Of a DNA stretch of 64,000 nucleotides, positions 30,405 through 41,055 are shown piece after piece. The stretch is taken from contig OW203723.1 of assembly GCA_934045075.1 (NCBI GenBank), positions 20,010,035 through 20,074,034 of the forward strand, read 5' to 3'. The notes below the pieces were generated by a model. The model made no database searches, was not told the origin of the DNA, and saw only the letters and a list, made by a program, of their open reading frames with translations. Position numbers and translations under genes: made by a program. Source of the stretch: Yponomeuta sedellus. Lineage: Eukaryota; Arthropoda; Insecta; Lepidoptera; Yponomeutidae. The first letter of the stretch is position 1; each line of letters starts with the position of its first letter.

Positions 30405-30965
30405 TCTCTTTATTAAACTAAACTCTTAATAATCCCTCGTCCCCCGCCTACCTCAGAGATAGGTTTCAGTACCTGCACTCTGGGGATAGGCCAGGTAGAA
30501 CTCTTAACTCCCACCTTCTTGAAATCCCTGCTCACAACACTGGAGCTTACGGTGACTCTTTCACGGTTCGTTCGGTTAGGCTGTGGAATGCATTGCCACA
30601 GAAAATATGCGCTAGTTCCACAATTCGCACATTTAAGAAGCAGTTGAAAGGGCACTTTTTATCTCTATCATACATAACTTTGAGCTATATATTTATTTAG
30701 GATTTACTATGTATTTTATTTATTTATATTTACAGGTATTTAGTTTATTCAGTATATTATTTCAGGTTAGGTTATTTTAAAGGTTTTTGCAGTCTATGTA
30801 GTTTATTTTGTTTACATATATAGACCCGTTTCTTACTGCTGCTCCGACTCTCCAAAGTTTGCTGGAAGAAATCTCTTACAGAGATAAGTTCGCCTTTGCA
30901 CATGTTATTTCTTACGTAATATCCTATTTAATGTTTTGTGTGCAATAGCGTATAATAATAAGTGG
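30405..30965 (+). pseudogene. Jockey/CR1-type LINE C-terminus and 3' UTR
   Basis: A plus frame near 30495-30670 reads RTLNSHLLEIPAHNTGAYGD then SFTVRSVRLWNALPQKI and SSTIRTFKKQLKGHFL. The SF-VR--RLWN-LP...FK--L block is the standard polymerase C-terminus of Jockey/CR1/L2-like LINEs. After the stop comes a 3' UTR with ctggaagaaatctcttacag agataagttcgcctttg and a tgtgcaatagcg end. Severely 5'-truncated. Confidence 0.85.
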
Positions 30966-31009
30966 TCAATATTTAATGATGCAGGGTTTTTTTTACGTAG
31001 CCTCTATTT

Positions 31010-31300
31010 TTATCAATTCAGTCCAGAGTTTCTGTCCTGGGCACCCTCAGACCACTCCGGCAGATGGTTGTCGAGATCATCTCTCCACAATGGCCGGCCT
31101 CGATTTTGATGTCCGACGTGTGGCACCCACTCGTTGGCGAGTTTCGCCTACCTATTTGGGTGCATTCGACTGACATGACCACTGACCAGCCCAGCTCCAC
31201 TTCGGTTTCGCCGTCTGGACACCCACGCCGATAATTCGGGTCTACCCGCGTGGTGTGGTGTTTTAGACGCGATCTAACGATGCAGTTCGTGTCTGCGTTT
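31010..31300 (-). repeat. GC-richer RTE-like remnant
   Basis: Much richer in GC than its surroundings, with blocks such as atctctccacaatggccggc ctcgattttgatgtccg and gtgcattcgactgacatgac cactgaccagcccag. These resemble the 3' regions of lepidopteran RTE-like LINEs (from memory, not searched). Short frames on both strands overlap it and are not regarded as genes. Confidence 0.5.
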
Positions 31301-31309
31301 GACGATGCA

Positions 31310-31420
31310 GGGTTAATATTTTTTTAAGTAGCCTCGATTGTATCCCACTGCTGGGCAAAGACCTCCCCTTCCGATTTCGGCTTCCTCCTGTTCATAACTA
31401 GGTCTTGCCAGCCTGGCAAT
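31310..31420 (-). repeat. RTE-like terminal motif, second type
   Basis: agtagcctcgattgtatccc actgctgggcaaagacctcc ccttccgatttcgg. The cactgctgggca-agacctcccc block has the shape of the RTE 3' end found at 16640 and 52555. Confidence 0.6.
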
Positions 31421-31490
31421 AAGGTTTGCTAAAATATATCAGATGTATTTAATATTTTGATGTTTGAAATTAGACTACTGCCTGGTTAGT

Positions 31491-31840
31491 AGGAAGCCCT
31501 CGTGGCCTAGCCGAACCGCGTGATTGGAATCAATCACTTGAGTTAAGCAACAACAGGCGCGGTCAGGTGCAGGATGGGTGACCGCCTCGTTATTACCGCT
31601 AGTGGCATTTTTTTCGAGCGCTTTCGTGCTTCGCAAGGCATGTTAAGCCGTTGGTGTCGGCTGTCATGTAATGGCAGTCGTAAAGCCTTGTCAGAGGCCT
31701 TATGGGCGGCTTGATAACTTCCGACAGTAAAGCTCGCCACTGTCTTACAATCCTCCACCAACCCGGATTTGGCCCCCGTGGTGGAGTATGGCCTAACCTT
31801 CCCTAACGACCCGTGAGTGGGGATATACAAGGGTTGATAA
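31491..31840 (+). mobile_element. 5S-derived SINE, full length with TSD
   Basis: Reference copy, 350 bp, flanked by ctggttagt (31482-31490, 31841-31849). Promoter region: agttaagc at 31541 and ggatgggtgaccgcct at 31572, with exactly the 31-base spacing of 5S rRNA box A and box C. Then aagccgttggtgtcggctgt, tcagaggccttatgggcggc, tgtcttacaatcctccacca and the tail gagtggggatatacaagggt tgat. The long minus-strand frame (31543-31854) is repeat-derived. Confidence 0.96.
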
Positions 31841-31859
31841 CTGGTTAGTGCCATTAATT

Positions 31860-32240
31860 GTCAAATCCTGACATTATATTGCGAGTTACAGTGAATATAA
31901 GAAACGATATGTTAACGATGACATGATGACGATGACAAGAATGCAAGAATATGGTAAGAGAGACATGGGTGTGGCGGCACCAATCTGCAATATCATTCTA
32001 GCAAATCTGGTCTAGACTTCCAATGCCCAGATCCTTCAATTTATCGAATGTAGGTAGGTACGAATTGCCACTAGACTGATTAAATCATCTCGCTGTCTGA
32101 CCTTAACTTGCAAAAATAAGAATATACTCCGTACACCAAACAAGTGAAATAACCACTCTGACGCTTTAATATATTATTTGTTTATAGAGTCGGATTGTCA
32201 TGCAACTATACGGGATTTGGCAATGTTCGGTTCGGGATTG
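31860..32240. other. Stretch with nothing recognised
   Basis: No supported gene or repeat; a short tgacgatgac imperfect run lies near 31917-31940. Confidence 0.4.
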
Positions 32241-32244
32241 TATT

Positions 32245-32445
32245 GGATTCAATACAATACTCGCTGATGGTGAAGGAAAAACATCGTGCGGAAACCTGAT
32301 TGTTCGAGGCGTTTACAAACTTACCTAAGCGCTTAAAATCGTCAATCTACTGTGGGAATACGTGGTTAATCACCACGCGCCTATAATCTCTCTTTATAAG
32401 AGAAGTCCTGTGCCCTACAATGGAACTTATAAAGGCTGCTTTATT
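32245..32445 (+). mobile_element. Core SINE, tail type 2, 5'-truncated
   Basis: actcgctgatggtgaaggaa aaacatcgtgcggaaacctg core, gcgcttaaaatcgtcaatct, gtgggaatacgtggttaatc, a ctctctttataagagaagtc block and ctgtgccctacaatggaact tataaaggctgctt. The head is lost. Confidence 0.85.
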
Positions 32446-32917
32446 GTTCTTAGGGATTTCCTCAAGAGGTTTATTTATGCGGTTAGTGTTTAGTAGGAAT
32501 AACAGTAAGGTAGCTACCTATTTCCATAACAAATACAGTAATCGAATCAAACGTACTCTTGACTATCAACTCCACAACATTTTGAGCAGTAAGCTCCATT
32601 TCAAATGTCAAGGCTGTCATTTCTTGACTTTTATCGCGGTTAGCTAACGTGGGATTAGCTAACTTTTGCTTAACAATTCTTGCTATTAGTCACGTACATG
32701 TCACCTCACCTGTCTAAGGATGTGGGCCTCAAGTCTGCCAAATCCGTAATTACCCAAAAAGTGTTAGTGGCTCGGCAATGGATGTAACCCGATGGAGTTA
32801 TCCAATGGCACCAAACGGTACGGTTTTTGGCACTTTATATACTTTGTAGTTTTAACACGTGGCGCCGTGGTACCAATATGCAAAAGTTTTGAGCCGGCTT
32901 TTCACTATGGGACGTAA

Positions 32918-33281
32918 TCTATGTAAATAAAATTCAAAGGGCTGACTGCCTGACTCACTCATCAACGCCCACCCCAAGCCGTTGGACCTAGGAAGCTGAA
33001 ATTTTGCACAGAGGGTCTATATATCACGTAGGTCAGGAATAAGACCGGATTTTTTGAAATTCAACCCCTAAGGGGACGAAAAGGGTTACCAAAATTTTTA
33101 TGGGAGGTATAGAGAATGTTGTCTAATTTTCTTGAAACTTAAAATAAATACTCTTTAACACAATTGATTGAACACGTGTTTCGCCGTTTTTTTTAAAATT
33201 TAACCCTTATGGAAGTGAACAGGGTTGCAAAATTTTGTAGCTACTAAAGTCCACGCGGACGGAGTTGCGGGCAAAAGCTAG
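32918..33281 (+). mobile_element. Helitron-like element, 364 bp
   Basis: Begins TCTATGTAAATAAAATTCAA after an A and ends with cgcggacggagttgcgggca aaagCTAG before a T. Internal blocks include gaagctgaaattttgcacag and caacccctaaggggacgaaa, typical of lepidopteran Helitron-like repeats (family knowledge). No open frame, so non-autonomous. Confidence 0.85.
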
Positions 33282-33285
33282 TATA

Positions 33286-33440
33286 ATATATATTACATCT
33301 TGAGATATAATGATTTATCGCTCGTCATACATTTAGTTTTATAGCCATAATATTATTACAGCACAGAGTGAACCGGTCTCGTACAAAACGTATGACGAGC
33401 GATAACTTATTAAATCTCAAGATGTAATATATATTTTATT
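33286..33440. mobile_element. Foldback/MITE with ~50-bp arms
   Basis: Left arm atatattacatcttgagata taatgatttatcgctcgtca tac and right arm gtatgacgagcgataactta ttaaatctcaagatgtaata tatat are near reverse complements. It starts within a few bases of the Helitron 3' end. The centre (gtgaaccggtctcg) is short. Confidence 0.9.
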
Positions 33441-33444
33441 ACAT

Positions 33445-34260
33445 CCCACAGTCAAAAGTCGGCTTTATCGCGGTATCGTGCAGAGTTGGACGGAGAATAA
33501 GATAATTACATAAAATAGAATAAAATACAAAGAAAAAGTACAACTGGCGGCATTTATTGATTAGTTTATTTAGTAAAATTGGGGCTTAAATTATTCTTGG
33601 CCTAATTTAGTCGAGTTCTTTTCATGTTTATGAACATGTCGTATAGAACGCCAAAGTACAGTGTTCAGTTATTTCAAACGCAATGTTAAAATTGTTTTGA
33701 TTTATAACAACGGAATTACACATCAAATTATTATCGAAGTAATAAATTACGAATTAGCATCGATAGGCAATTTATTACCTATCTTATTAGCCACAACATA
33801 GAGTACTTATTCAATCGTTATAGCATCCGAACATTTTTATAACAATCGTTCCTCTAATGTTACTTAACTCTACTTGCACCGGCTAATTAACGCTTGGCAA
33901 GTAAAATGTGTTCTTATTTCTCCTTAATAAAGGTTAAAATCCCACGTAAGAGGAGTTTTATTATGGTTGGTTAGTGTCCATACGAAATGCCCGTACTACA
34001 TATTTCAACAACACAATCAACATTGCACTGAACATTATTACATAGGAGGTTTACTTTGTATTCAGCGCAAAAAACTTTTAAGACTGACTCTACAGAACTA
34101 TTATACCCCGTGCCCACTGAAAGAGCTAGAATGTCGTGCCATCACGCTCTTACTCGTCAAATAAATCAAGAAGGCGCTACTACGGCATGTATAACTTATA
34201 TACCTCTGAAATTATCATATTGTATGTAAAAACATACAAAATCATAATTTTGTATGTATG
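33445..34260. other. AT-rich stretch with one short palindrome
   Basis: Nothing recognised except catacaaaatcataattttg tatg near 34233-34256, a short perfect inverted repeat. Confidence 0.4.
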
Positions 34261-34264
34261 TACT

Positions 34265-34410
34265 TCCATCCATCCATCCAAAAGTTGTATGGAAGGTATC
34301 ACTTTTAGTGATTAGGCCGCCGTCTGTAGGTTAGGTTAATAAATATCAGTGTAATATATCCATTTCTATGTACGATAAAGTGTTCTCTAGATCTATCTAT
34401 CTATCTACAT
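34265..34410 (+). mobile_element. LINE 3' end (gccgcc/tcta type)
   Basis: gtatggaaggtatcactttt agtgattaggccgccgtctg, aatatcagtgtaatatatcc, tatgtacgataaagtgttct and a tctatctatctatctac tail. Only the 3' UTR is present. Confidence 0.88.
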
Positions 34411-34429
34411 TAGAAAATAGTATCTTCGT

Positions 34430-34506
34430 AATACATAGATAGAACTCTTTATTGCACAACCAGAAAAAAAGAATTACAATCACAATTTCTTAAATCTAAG
34501 AACGTA
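34430..34506 (-). mobile_element. LINE 3' end, opposite strand
   Basis: On the minus strand: ttcttagatttaagaaattg tgattgtaattctttttttc tggttgtgcaataaagagtt ctatctatg. Same body as 35790-35870. It lies tail to tail with the plus copy at 34265-34410, separated by about 20 bp. Confidence 0.85.
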
Positions 34507-34509
34507 ATA

Positions 34510-35185
34510 AAGAGTTCTCTATAATAAATTTAATGAGGGTGTTATACATGGGCTGTCTGGATTGATACAGAGCGTTCTGATCGAATTAGACTTTCTGTAC
34601 TTAGCTATTTCTGTTGTTCAATCTTACATCATAAGGTAATCTATTGGGGCAAGGGAAATTGGCCATCGTTATGTTAGCTTTGCAAAGTGGTAGGTATTAT
34701 TGGTCTTTATGGACAATACACTAAGTAGTTACCGCCAAATAGTGATTGGTACGGCTCTTAATATTCGTAGTCGGAAATCTAGCGAATGTCTTTTTGACAT
34801 TCTGAAAGACATTTCTTTCATCATTTCAGACATTTCAATCGCAAATCTCTTTGATCGATTCGGCCCGCCTGCGAATCAACCAATATTATATGACAGTTTT
34901 CTAAAAATAAATTTAAATTTTTCGTCCGTGTCTAGTAAATGATGATTCAATAAGTACAAGGTAACTTAAGGTTATTCTGGTTTTCATTTCCACGAATATA
35001 CGACCTATTATACAAAATCTTAATTTGCCTAATTGCCTACCTCTCGCATTTGAGTAAGTAATTAAGGTAAACATTTATACGAATAAAATTAAAACTTGTC
35101 TAACCTCATGTAAGAGATCCGTAGTATAAAAATTTTAAGTTAAACCTCTCCGTATTTAATCTATATTCGTCCCACTGTGGAACAT
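34510..35185. other. AT-rich stretch, nothing recognised
   Basis: An 80-codon plus frame (34700-34942) has no recognisable motif, no splice context of note and AT-rich codon use; treated as chance. Confidence 0.4.
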
Positions 35186-35189
35186 TAGA

Positions 35190-35545
35190 TATCAACCCTT
35201 TTATGTCCCCAATGCTGGGGCACAGGTCTCTTCCTGCATCGCTGGCAGATTAGGCCATACTCCACGGGGGCCAAGTCAGGGTTGGTGTAGGATTGTAAGA
35301 CAGTGGCAGGCCTTACTGTCAGAAGTTATCAAGCCGCCCATAAGGGCTCTGACGTGGTTTAACGACTGCCATTACATGATTGCCGGCACCAACGGCTTAA
35401 CGTATCTTGCGAAGCACGGAAGCGCTCGGATAAAAGCCACTAGGAGTAGTCATGGGATGGTCACCCATCCAGCATCTGACCGCGCCTGCCGTTGCTTAAC
35501 CCTAGTGATTCCAATCACTCGGTTCATCTAGGCTACGAGTGCTTC
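35190..35545 (-). mobile_element. 5S-derived SINE, full length
   Basis: Minus strand runs from gcactcgtagcctagatgaa through gggttaagcaacggcaggcg cggtcagatgctggatgggt gacc to the tail gggacataaaagggttgat. The 5S-like boxes are well conserved. No clear target duplication. Confidence 0.95.
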
Positions 35546-35719
35546 GATAATCGCAATTATTTATTAAAATTGAAAAACTTGACATGCCTAATATTTCGGC
35601 AACGGGACAGCTGCGTTGTCAACGGGTCAATATTGTCATTGTAATATAAAAAGTATTAATAAAAGAAACATTTATTATTAATTCTTTATGTACATGCACC
35701 ACGTACCGACTATATTGTT

Positions 35720-35872
35720 CATGCAATCCACTCCATCCAAAGTTTGTCTGTAAGAGATCGCTCTTAGCGATAAGACCGCCAATTGTATAACATTACTTAG
35801 ATTTAAGAATCATGGTTGTAATATTTTTCTGGTTGTACAATAAAGTGTTCTCTATCTATCTAATATTAATTC
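35720..35872 (+). mobile_element. LINE 3' end (gccgcc/tcta type)
   Basis: gtctgtaagagatcgctctt agcgataagaccgccaattg, cttagatttaagaatcatgg, ttctggttgtacaataaagt gttctctatctatc. Same body as 34430-34506. Confidence 0.88.
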
Positions 35873-35879
35873 TGTATGT

Positions 35880-36320
35880 GTCATACAACATTTTCTTTGG
35901 ACAATGATAAGTACTGACGTGGTTCAGCTTTGATCTGCACTCTGTTTGAGGATTTCGGTACACCCTGTTTATTTACCACGTGGCTACGAAGCAAGTCTCG
36001 TCACATATCCGACTGAACCACTTTTCCGTCATCCCGGGAAGTTACGTCAGCCGCTTTCTTTGCCTCTACCGCGGCAATATTACGTTAGTGCACCCTAATT
36101 GATTGCTGACGGAAGGGAAACAATGTGATAACATAACATACTGCTTGTCTCTTAAATTACAATGTGGAGCGTACTTTGTGTAGAGCAGTGAATCTTAACC
36201 TGCCTGGAAGCATACCAAGTGGTCCGCAAAGCTACTGCGAAATAATAATCAAATGTGCGTTAGTAGTAAAAATAAGCGTGTTTTAACTGTCGATGTATCA
36301 AACAATTCTATATTTGATTA
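35880..36320. other. Stretch with nothing recognised
   Basis: No supported gene or repeat. Slightly GC-richer than average around 35990-36110. Confidence 0.4.
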
Positions 36321-36321
36321 T

Positions 36322-36412
36322 TACCGGATAAACTTACTTGGCTTTTTGTCGGAAGAGACCGACTAGGTTTCGTTTTTCCGACGAAAAGCCTAGTAAATTT
36401 ATACGGTATATA
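36322..36412. repeat. Foldback with ~32-bp arms
   Basis: taccggataaacttacttgg ctttttgtcgga and tccgacgaaaagcctagtaa atttatacggta are near reverse complements around a 27-bp centre (agagaccgactaggtttcg). Possibly a very short MITE. Confidence 0.85.
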
Positions 36413-36528
36413 ATTCAGTAACGTGTAGTACTTATGAAAATTTCAGTTCAAAAATCCTTTATTTCCATTTAGGTACCGTAAAGGTATTGGTAATATACGC
36501 TATATGGAAATGGCAGAATGTTCTTAGC

Positions 36529-36826
36529 CTGAGTGTTCTTAAACGATGACGATTAAGCAATACAGGACGCGTTCAGTACTTGGATGGGTAAACCATCAAT
36601 GGCTAACGCTGGCATTTTTCCGAGCGCTTCTGTGCTTCGCAAGGCACGTTTAGCAGTTCGTACCAGCTGCCATCCATAGATGGCAGTCGTTTAGCCTAGT
36701 CAGAGACCTTAGAGCGGCTTGATAACTTCTGACAGTAAGACCAGCCATTAGTCTTTATACCTTTCTCAGGAAGAGACCTATGCCCCTTGGTGGGGACGTG
36801 ATGGCTTGATGATGATGTTACCAATA
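36529..36826 (+). mobile_element. 5S-derived SINE subtype b, near full length
   Basis: gattaagcaatacaggacgc gttcagtacttggatgggta reads as a 5S box A to box C region; ttcagtacttggatggg is even closer to 5S rRNA than subtype a. Then gcttcgcaaggcacgtttag, tgccatccatagatggcagt, gcggcttgataacttctgac, and the tail ccttggtggggacgtgatgg cttgatgatgatg. An internal deletion removes the ccggacttgg block. Confidence 0.9.
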
Positions 36827-36829
36827 AAC

Positions 36830-37694
36830 CAACTGGGTGTCCCTGATATGTCAGAAATTAGGCAAAATGGTCCCTCATGACTAGAAGGTTAAGAACCGCT
36901 GGTGTAGTGTCTTGTTCCTTAGAGATTACATGCAATTTCCATCTCTACGCCACGCCTAATAAGAACTACTGCAGACAGTACACACTCTCTTTTACAGAGC
37001 TTAAGTCAAGCGTGGTACAACAGGCAATCATAATTAATATGCTAATGTGCCGAGAACAAAAGTTGCGGAAATATGTGGCGATTCTCTTTTATGGCTGTTG
37101 ACTAATTAAGTAGTTTTTACGTGCTTGTCTGTCAGTTTCTGAATTGAAATTTTCGCTGAGTAAATAGTTAAATATGCTGTCTCTTCGAATTTCTCAGAAA
37201 AGACAGTGATAGACCATCACAAATACTTAAGTATATTTAGTGAAATTTTTTAATTAAGAAACCGGTTCTAATTGTCACATTGATAGAAATGTGCCGGATT
37301 ATCCCTTATATCTGCTGTTGTTGATTCCTTTCCTTTTAAATTTGCTATTATGGATATGGAGATGTAACTATGACTTTTTTGAACTAAACTTTCTTAAGCA
37401 ATGTGTTGTATTGTAGACTTTATTTCACCATGATTAAGCTCTGCGAATCGGAGCGAAACCTGGTCGGATTCTTCCGATATAACTACACCCGTAAGTAGAT
37501 CCGGACTAAAAGTCTACAATGTTATAAAAGAATAAATATTTTTTAACATTTTGGTATTAGGTAGCACTGAAGTAATGTCAATTTTGGATCGACAATCTTA
37601 TAATTGCATTGTCTTTTTAGGGTTTCATAGTCAACATGTAGTCAATAAGGTACCCTTATGGGTTGACCATGTCCGTCGTAGGATATAATCTAAA
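36830..37694. other. AT-rich stretch, nothing recognised
   Basis: A 74-codon plus frame (36877-37101) lacks motif or splice support. No repeats recognised. Confidence 0.4.
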
Positions 37695-37704
37695 AATATT
37701 TTTA

Positions 37705-37951
37705 CTAAAAAACCTATTTAGAGGCTAAAAAAATTTCACCCATGCCGGGATTCGAACCCGCAACCTCTGGCTATCCGTGCCAGCGCTCTACCAATTGAGC
37801 CAATGGGCGACTCACCGGCATCAGTGAAATTTCGAACCTCTTTACACTATTCTCTGTATTACGTACAGGCAGCGACATCTGACTTAAGCAAATTGCATTA
37901 CTTACAGCCCCGACTTAGCACGGGTTAGTGCATTAAAAATAAAAATAGTAT
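37705..37951 (-). mobile_element. tRNA-Ile-like SINE, inverted copy with TSD
   Basis: Antisense agcctctaaataggt block, antisense tRNA-like gene (B box at about 37749, D arm attgagccaatgggcg), antisense 5' body up to gccccgac, then directly the tail in sense (ttagcacgggttagtgcatt aaaaataaaaatagta). The tail and the tRNA gene are in opposite orientation. Duplication aatattttta (37695-37704, 37952-37961). Confidence 0.9.
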
Positions 37952-38104
37952 AATATTTTTATTAGTTTACTTCCTGTACACCTTAATTAGAGATACATTT
38001 TTTGTACTACTCTACTGTTATAAAAAAATCATTCCTTATTGGATTGGTCGTTCAAAAGTAATCTGAGTGTAAACAAACCAATTTTGCATTTAAAGAATGC
38101 AAAC

Positions 38105-38178
38105 CATAGTTAGTTAGTTAGTTAGACCTGAGATTTCCGCACTTAGCCTCATGATTGGGCCATTGTACGTAGTGGAGC
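38105..38178 (-). mobile_element. Core SINE tail type 1 fragment
   Basis: agttagttagttagttagac ctgagatttccgcacttagc ctcatgattgggccattgta cgtag. This is only the 3' end, so a severely 5'-truncated insertion. Confidence 0.9.
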
Positions 38179-38199
38179 TGTTCGTTTACTCCAGCCAGC

Positions 38200-39335
38200 C
38201 TATCTCTTTAAAATGCAAACCATTCTTACCGTTGAAAAAGCGTTGACACATTAAAATAAAAAAACTATTCATATGGGTGGGCCGATAAGCACTGATAAGG
38301 TCCAACAGATTAAAGATTCGTTTGCCGAATATTAAGCTTTAGAGCATTTTTTTAGGAATAGGGACGCGGGTGGAAGAGGGCATGACCCTGCCTCTTCCAC
38401 CCAGAAGAGGTTATTTATAGAAAACCGAAAAAAATCAGAGCAATGGCAAATATAATAAACTTAAAACAAAAACTACTACCGCTAATTAGGCTTTACAAGC
38501 TAACGACCAATTTATAAAAAGAAAACTTCGTGCTAATTTCATTTAAATTTACTTTGATGAATTTGTTACTTCGGAAAAAAAGGTATTTTTTTTAAAGATA
38601 GGACAGCTTACCTTGACCCTAGTCATGCCTGATGGTAAGCAAAGACAAGATCTACGATGTTATGTACTCACCTGTTAAATCCCGGTTAGCTCTACTTTTA
38701 AAGTCCCTCAGGTTATATTATGTCTCCGGAAAGACAGACGATGGCAGCGTGTTCCATAACTTTGCTGTTCTTATTATAAAAGAATAAAACCCTCCTGCGA
38801 AACCCTCCACGGCATATAGTCTAACATGCACTTGGCTGCCTTTTTTTCAAATGTCCACGTCATTTGACTGTCAATTATAACAATATTTTGCATGTGTCGT
38901 GTGTGTTACTAATTATATTTCTATAGAATTCCGCAAGAAGGCGAGTTTTCTCTAAAAGGTGGCTAAGTCAACTCATTTGCCACTTTTGTAATACGGCATG
39001 AGTAAAGAATGACAATTTGAATAAATTGACATTATCAGCTGCCAGACGGCGGCATTCTTGTGACGTCAGACTTGGCAATCAGTGGGCCTCGATTTATGAA
39101 CGCTAGAAACTGCGATTACTGAAATTGGGCATTAAAACGATATTGCAGCCATAAAACTGAGGATATTTATATCATGAGGTTTGCACTAGGCAGTCGACGT
39201 GTACGAAAGAAACTATAAAATTATAAGTAGCACGAAGTTACATTTACTTTATGAAGAGTATAATGATTTAAAATTATTTTAAATACTAATACAAAATAGA
39301 GAAAGGCTCCAAGCATGTTTTACGTTCGTTGGTAC
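38200..39335. other. AT-rich stretch, nothing recognised
   Basis: A short inverted pair near 38365-38405 (gggtggaagaggg / cctcttccaccc) is the only structure noted. No gene or shared repeat. Confidence 0.4.
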
Positions 39336-39678
39336 ATGTTATCAACCCTTGTAATCCTGAATCACACGAAGATTAGACCATACTTCAGCACGGGGGCCAA
39401 ATCCGGGTTGGTGGCGGATTGTAAGACAGTGGCAGGCCTTACTGTCAGAAGTTATCAAGCCGCCAATAAGGCCTCTGACGTGGCTTAACGACTGCCAGTA
39501 CACGACAGCTGGCACCAACGGCTTAACGTGCCTTGCGCAGCACAAAAGCGCTCGGAAAAATGCCACTAGCGGTAGTCACGGGACGTTCACCCATCCTGCA
39601 CTTGACCGCGCCTGTTGTTGCTTAACCAAGTGATTGATTCCAATCACTCGGTTCGACTTGGCCACGAGCGCTTGAAGC
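39336..39678 (-). mobile_element. 5S-derived SINE, internal deletion in tail
   Basis: Minus strand from caagcgctcgtggccaagtc through ttaagcaacaacaggcgcgg tcaagtgcaggatgggtgaa c to caagggttgataac. The cagcagtgggg segment is deleted (ggattacaagggttg). Confidence 0.93.
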
Positions 39679-39679
39679 G

Positions 39680-40290
39680 CACGCACAAGCTCTTTATGTT
39701 GGTTACCACGATATAATGTAAGTCTGTGCGGTGGTAATCAGAGGAAGGTTACAAATTTGGGTTTAAAAATTGAAAAACTGACTCACGTACCTATTATGGA
39801 CACGTTCTCTGAGGTATGTGAAAAATAAATAACCTCGATGGAATGTTAGAATGCATATGACCGGTTCTAACCGATACTCTTTATACCCTTCCTTTCAACC
39901 CCTTGGTCTCTTGGTTAGACAAGTGTCCAGTTAAGCGTGCCCCTGCCTAACCTTGTCGGTGTAACATATAGGCGTGAAGGTATGTCGTAAAGCAAAACTA
40001 CACATCCGCCGGCACACGGACGCAAGACGCACTCACGCGCATCCAAATACATTATTCATATCGATTTATAATCTTGCGTTAAAGTAGGAAAGTACATACA
40101 CGGAATATTCTTACGCATTCCGACATGGTAACTAACTCCTGGCTGGAAAAAACAAAAGACGGTGAATTAATAAAAAAAAGTGGTCAATTTGTCCACATCC
40201 AGACGCGTGAGGGCAACGACTTCCGTTTGAAATTGTTTTTACTATAATGGCCAGGGATTTATTATTGTGAGTATTTCAGCTCATGGCACG
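39680..40290. other. Mixed stretch with CpG-richer patch
   Basis: 40000-40060 is CpG-rich (ccgccggcacacggacgcaa) but has no open frame or promoter motif I can defend. Confidence 0.35.
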
Positions 40291-40344
40291 GCACGCATAT
40301 TAATTAAGCCCATATTCTCTCTCTGAGGGCAAACCTGAATGATA

Positions 40345-40590
40345 TAAATAAATGTTCATGGACATATTACACAGATCTCGTTAGCCCTATACTAAGTACA
40401 ACTAAATGACTTGTGTTATAGGTGCTATCTCGACGATAGATTTCATACAATAAATACATAGATAACATCCAAGACCCGAGACAAACTAGAAAAGTTCGTT
40501 TTCTAGTTTGACCCGGCCGGGGATCGAACCCGTGACCTGTGGTTTTACGGTCAGCGTGCCAAACCGCTGCTCCACCGAGGCCGTCACATA
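40345..40590 (-). mobile_element. SINE-Y (tRNA-headed), full length
   Basis: Third copy. Minus strand head acggcctcggtggagcagcg gtttggcacgctgaccgtaa aaccacaggtcacgggttcg atccccggccggg, then tcaaactagaaaacgaactt, and the tail gtccatgaacatttatttat. It matches 15305 and 25688 along its length. Confidence 0.93.
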
Positions 40591-40671
40591 TACGTTTTCG
40601 TCATCATATACGTTTCCACTGTAGTGCTCAGGAGCACTCTATAATACGGAGAAACGTATATCATTTATTAA

Positions 40672-40765
40672 TTCATCATCAACCCATTATGCCCCCATCG
40701 AGGGGCAAGGGTCTCATCCCTGAGGAAGGTATAGGCAATACTCCACTGCCACCGTTGTCAAAGTG
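40672..40765 (-). mobile_element. 5S-derived SINE subtype b, 3' fragment
   Basis: Minus strand ends accttcctcagggatgagac ccttgcccctcgatgggggc ataatgggttgatgatgaat t. The short plus-strand frame over 40539-40775 is repeat-derived. Confidence 0.82.
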
Positions 40766-40794
40766 TAGTGTTTAATTTTACGAGTAGGTATAAC

Positions 40795-40965
40795 ATAGTA
40801 CCGGTTGGCAGACACTTGCCTCACATTCGGGAAGTCCTAGGATTGAATCCCGGCACTGATCAATGATTATCTCGTCTAAGTTATGTACATTTGTGAATTT
40901 GTAGAAGCAAATCTACTCGCTGACTGCTACGAATGAAAACATCATGGGAAAACCCGCATGCCTGA
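40795..40965 (+). mobile_element. Core SINE, degraded
   Basis: Head remnant agtaccggttggcagacact, B box aggattgaatcccggca, linker ctaagttatgtacatttgtg aatttgtagaagcaa, core remnant cgaatgaaaacatcatggga aaacccg. Confidence 0.75.
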
Positions 40966-41055
40966 GCTCAGATAGCTGAAAAAAAATACTAATAATTTGT
41001 TATAACAACAAAACACATCACAGAAATAAAATAAACATAAATATGAACGATACGA

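Noticed and set aside
31541..31590. Genuine 5S rRNA gene
   Set aside because: Only the internal promoter region is 5S-like; the 5' and 3' parts do not pair as 5S rRNA and the element has SINE tails and target duplication.
31543..31854. 103-codon minus-strand frame
   Set aside because: It lies entirely within the antisense of a full-length 5S-derived SINE; the same stretch is translated differently in each copy.
34700..34942. 80-codon plus-strand frame
   Set aside because: Low-complexity hydrophobic peptide in AT-rich DNA without motif, exon signals or repeat relation; consistent with chance.
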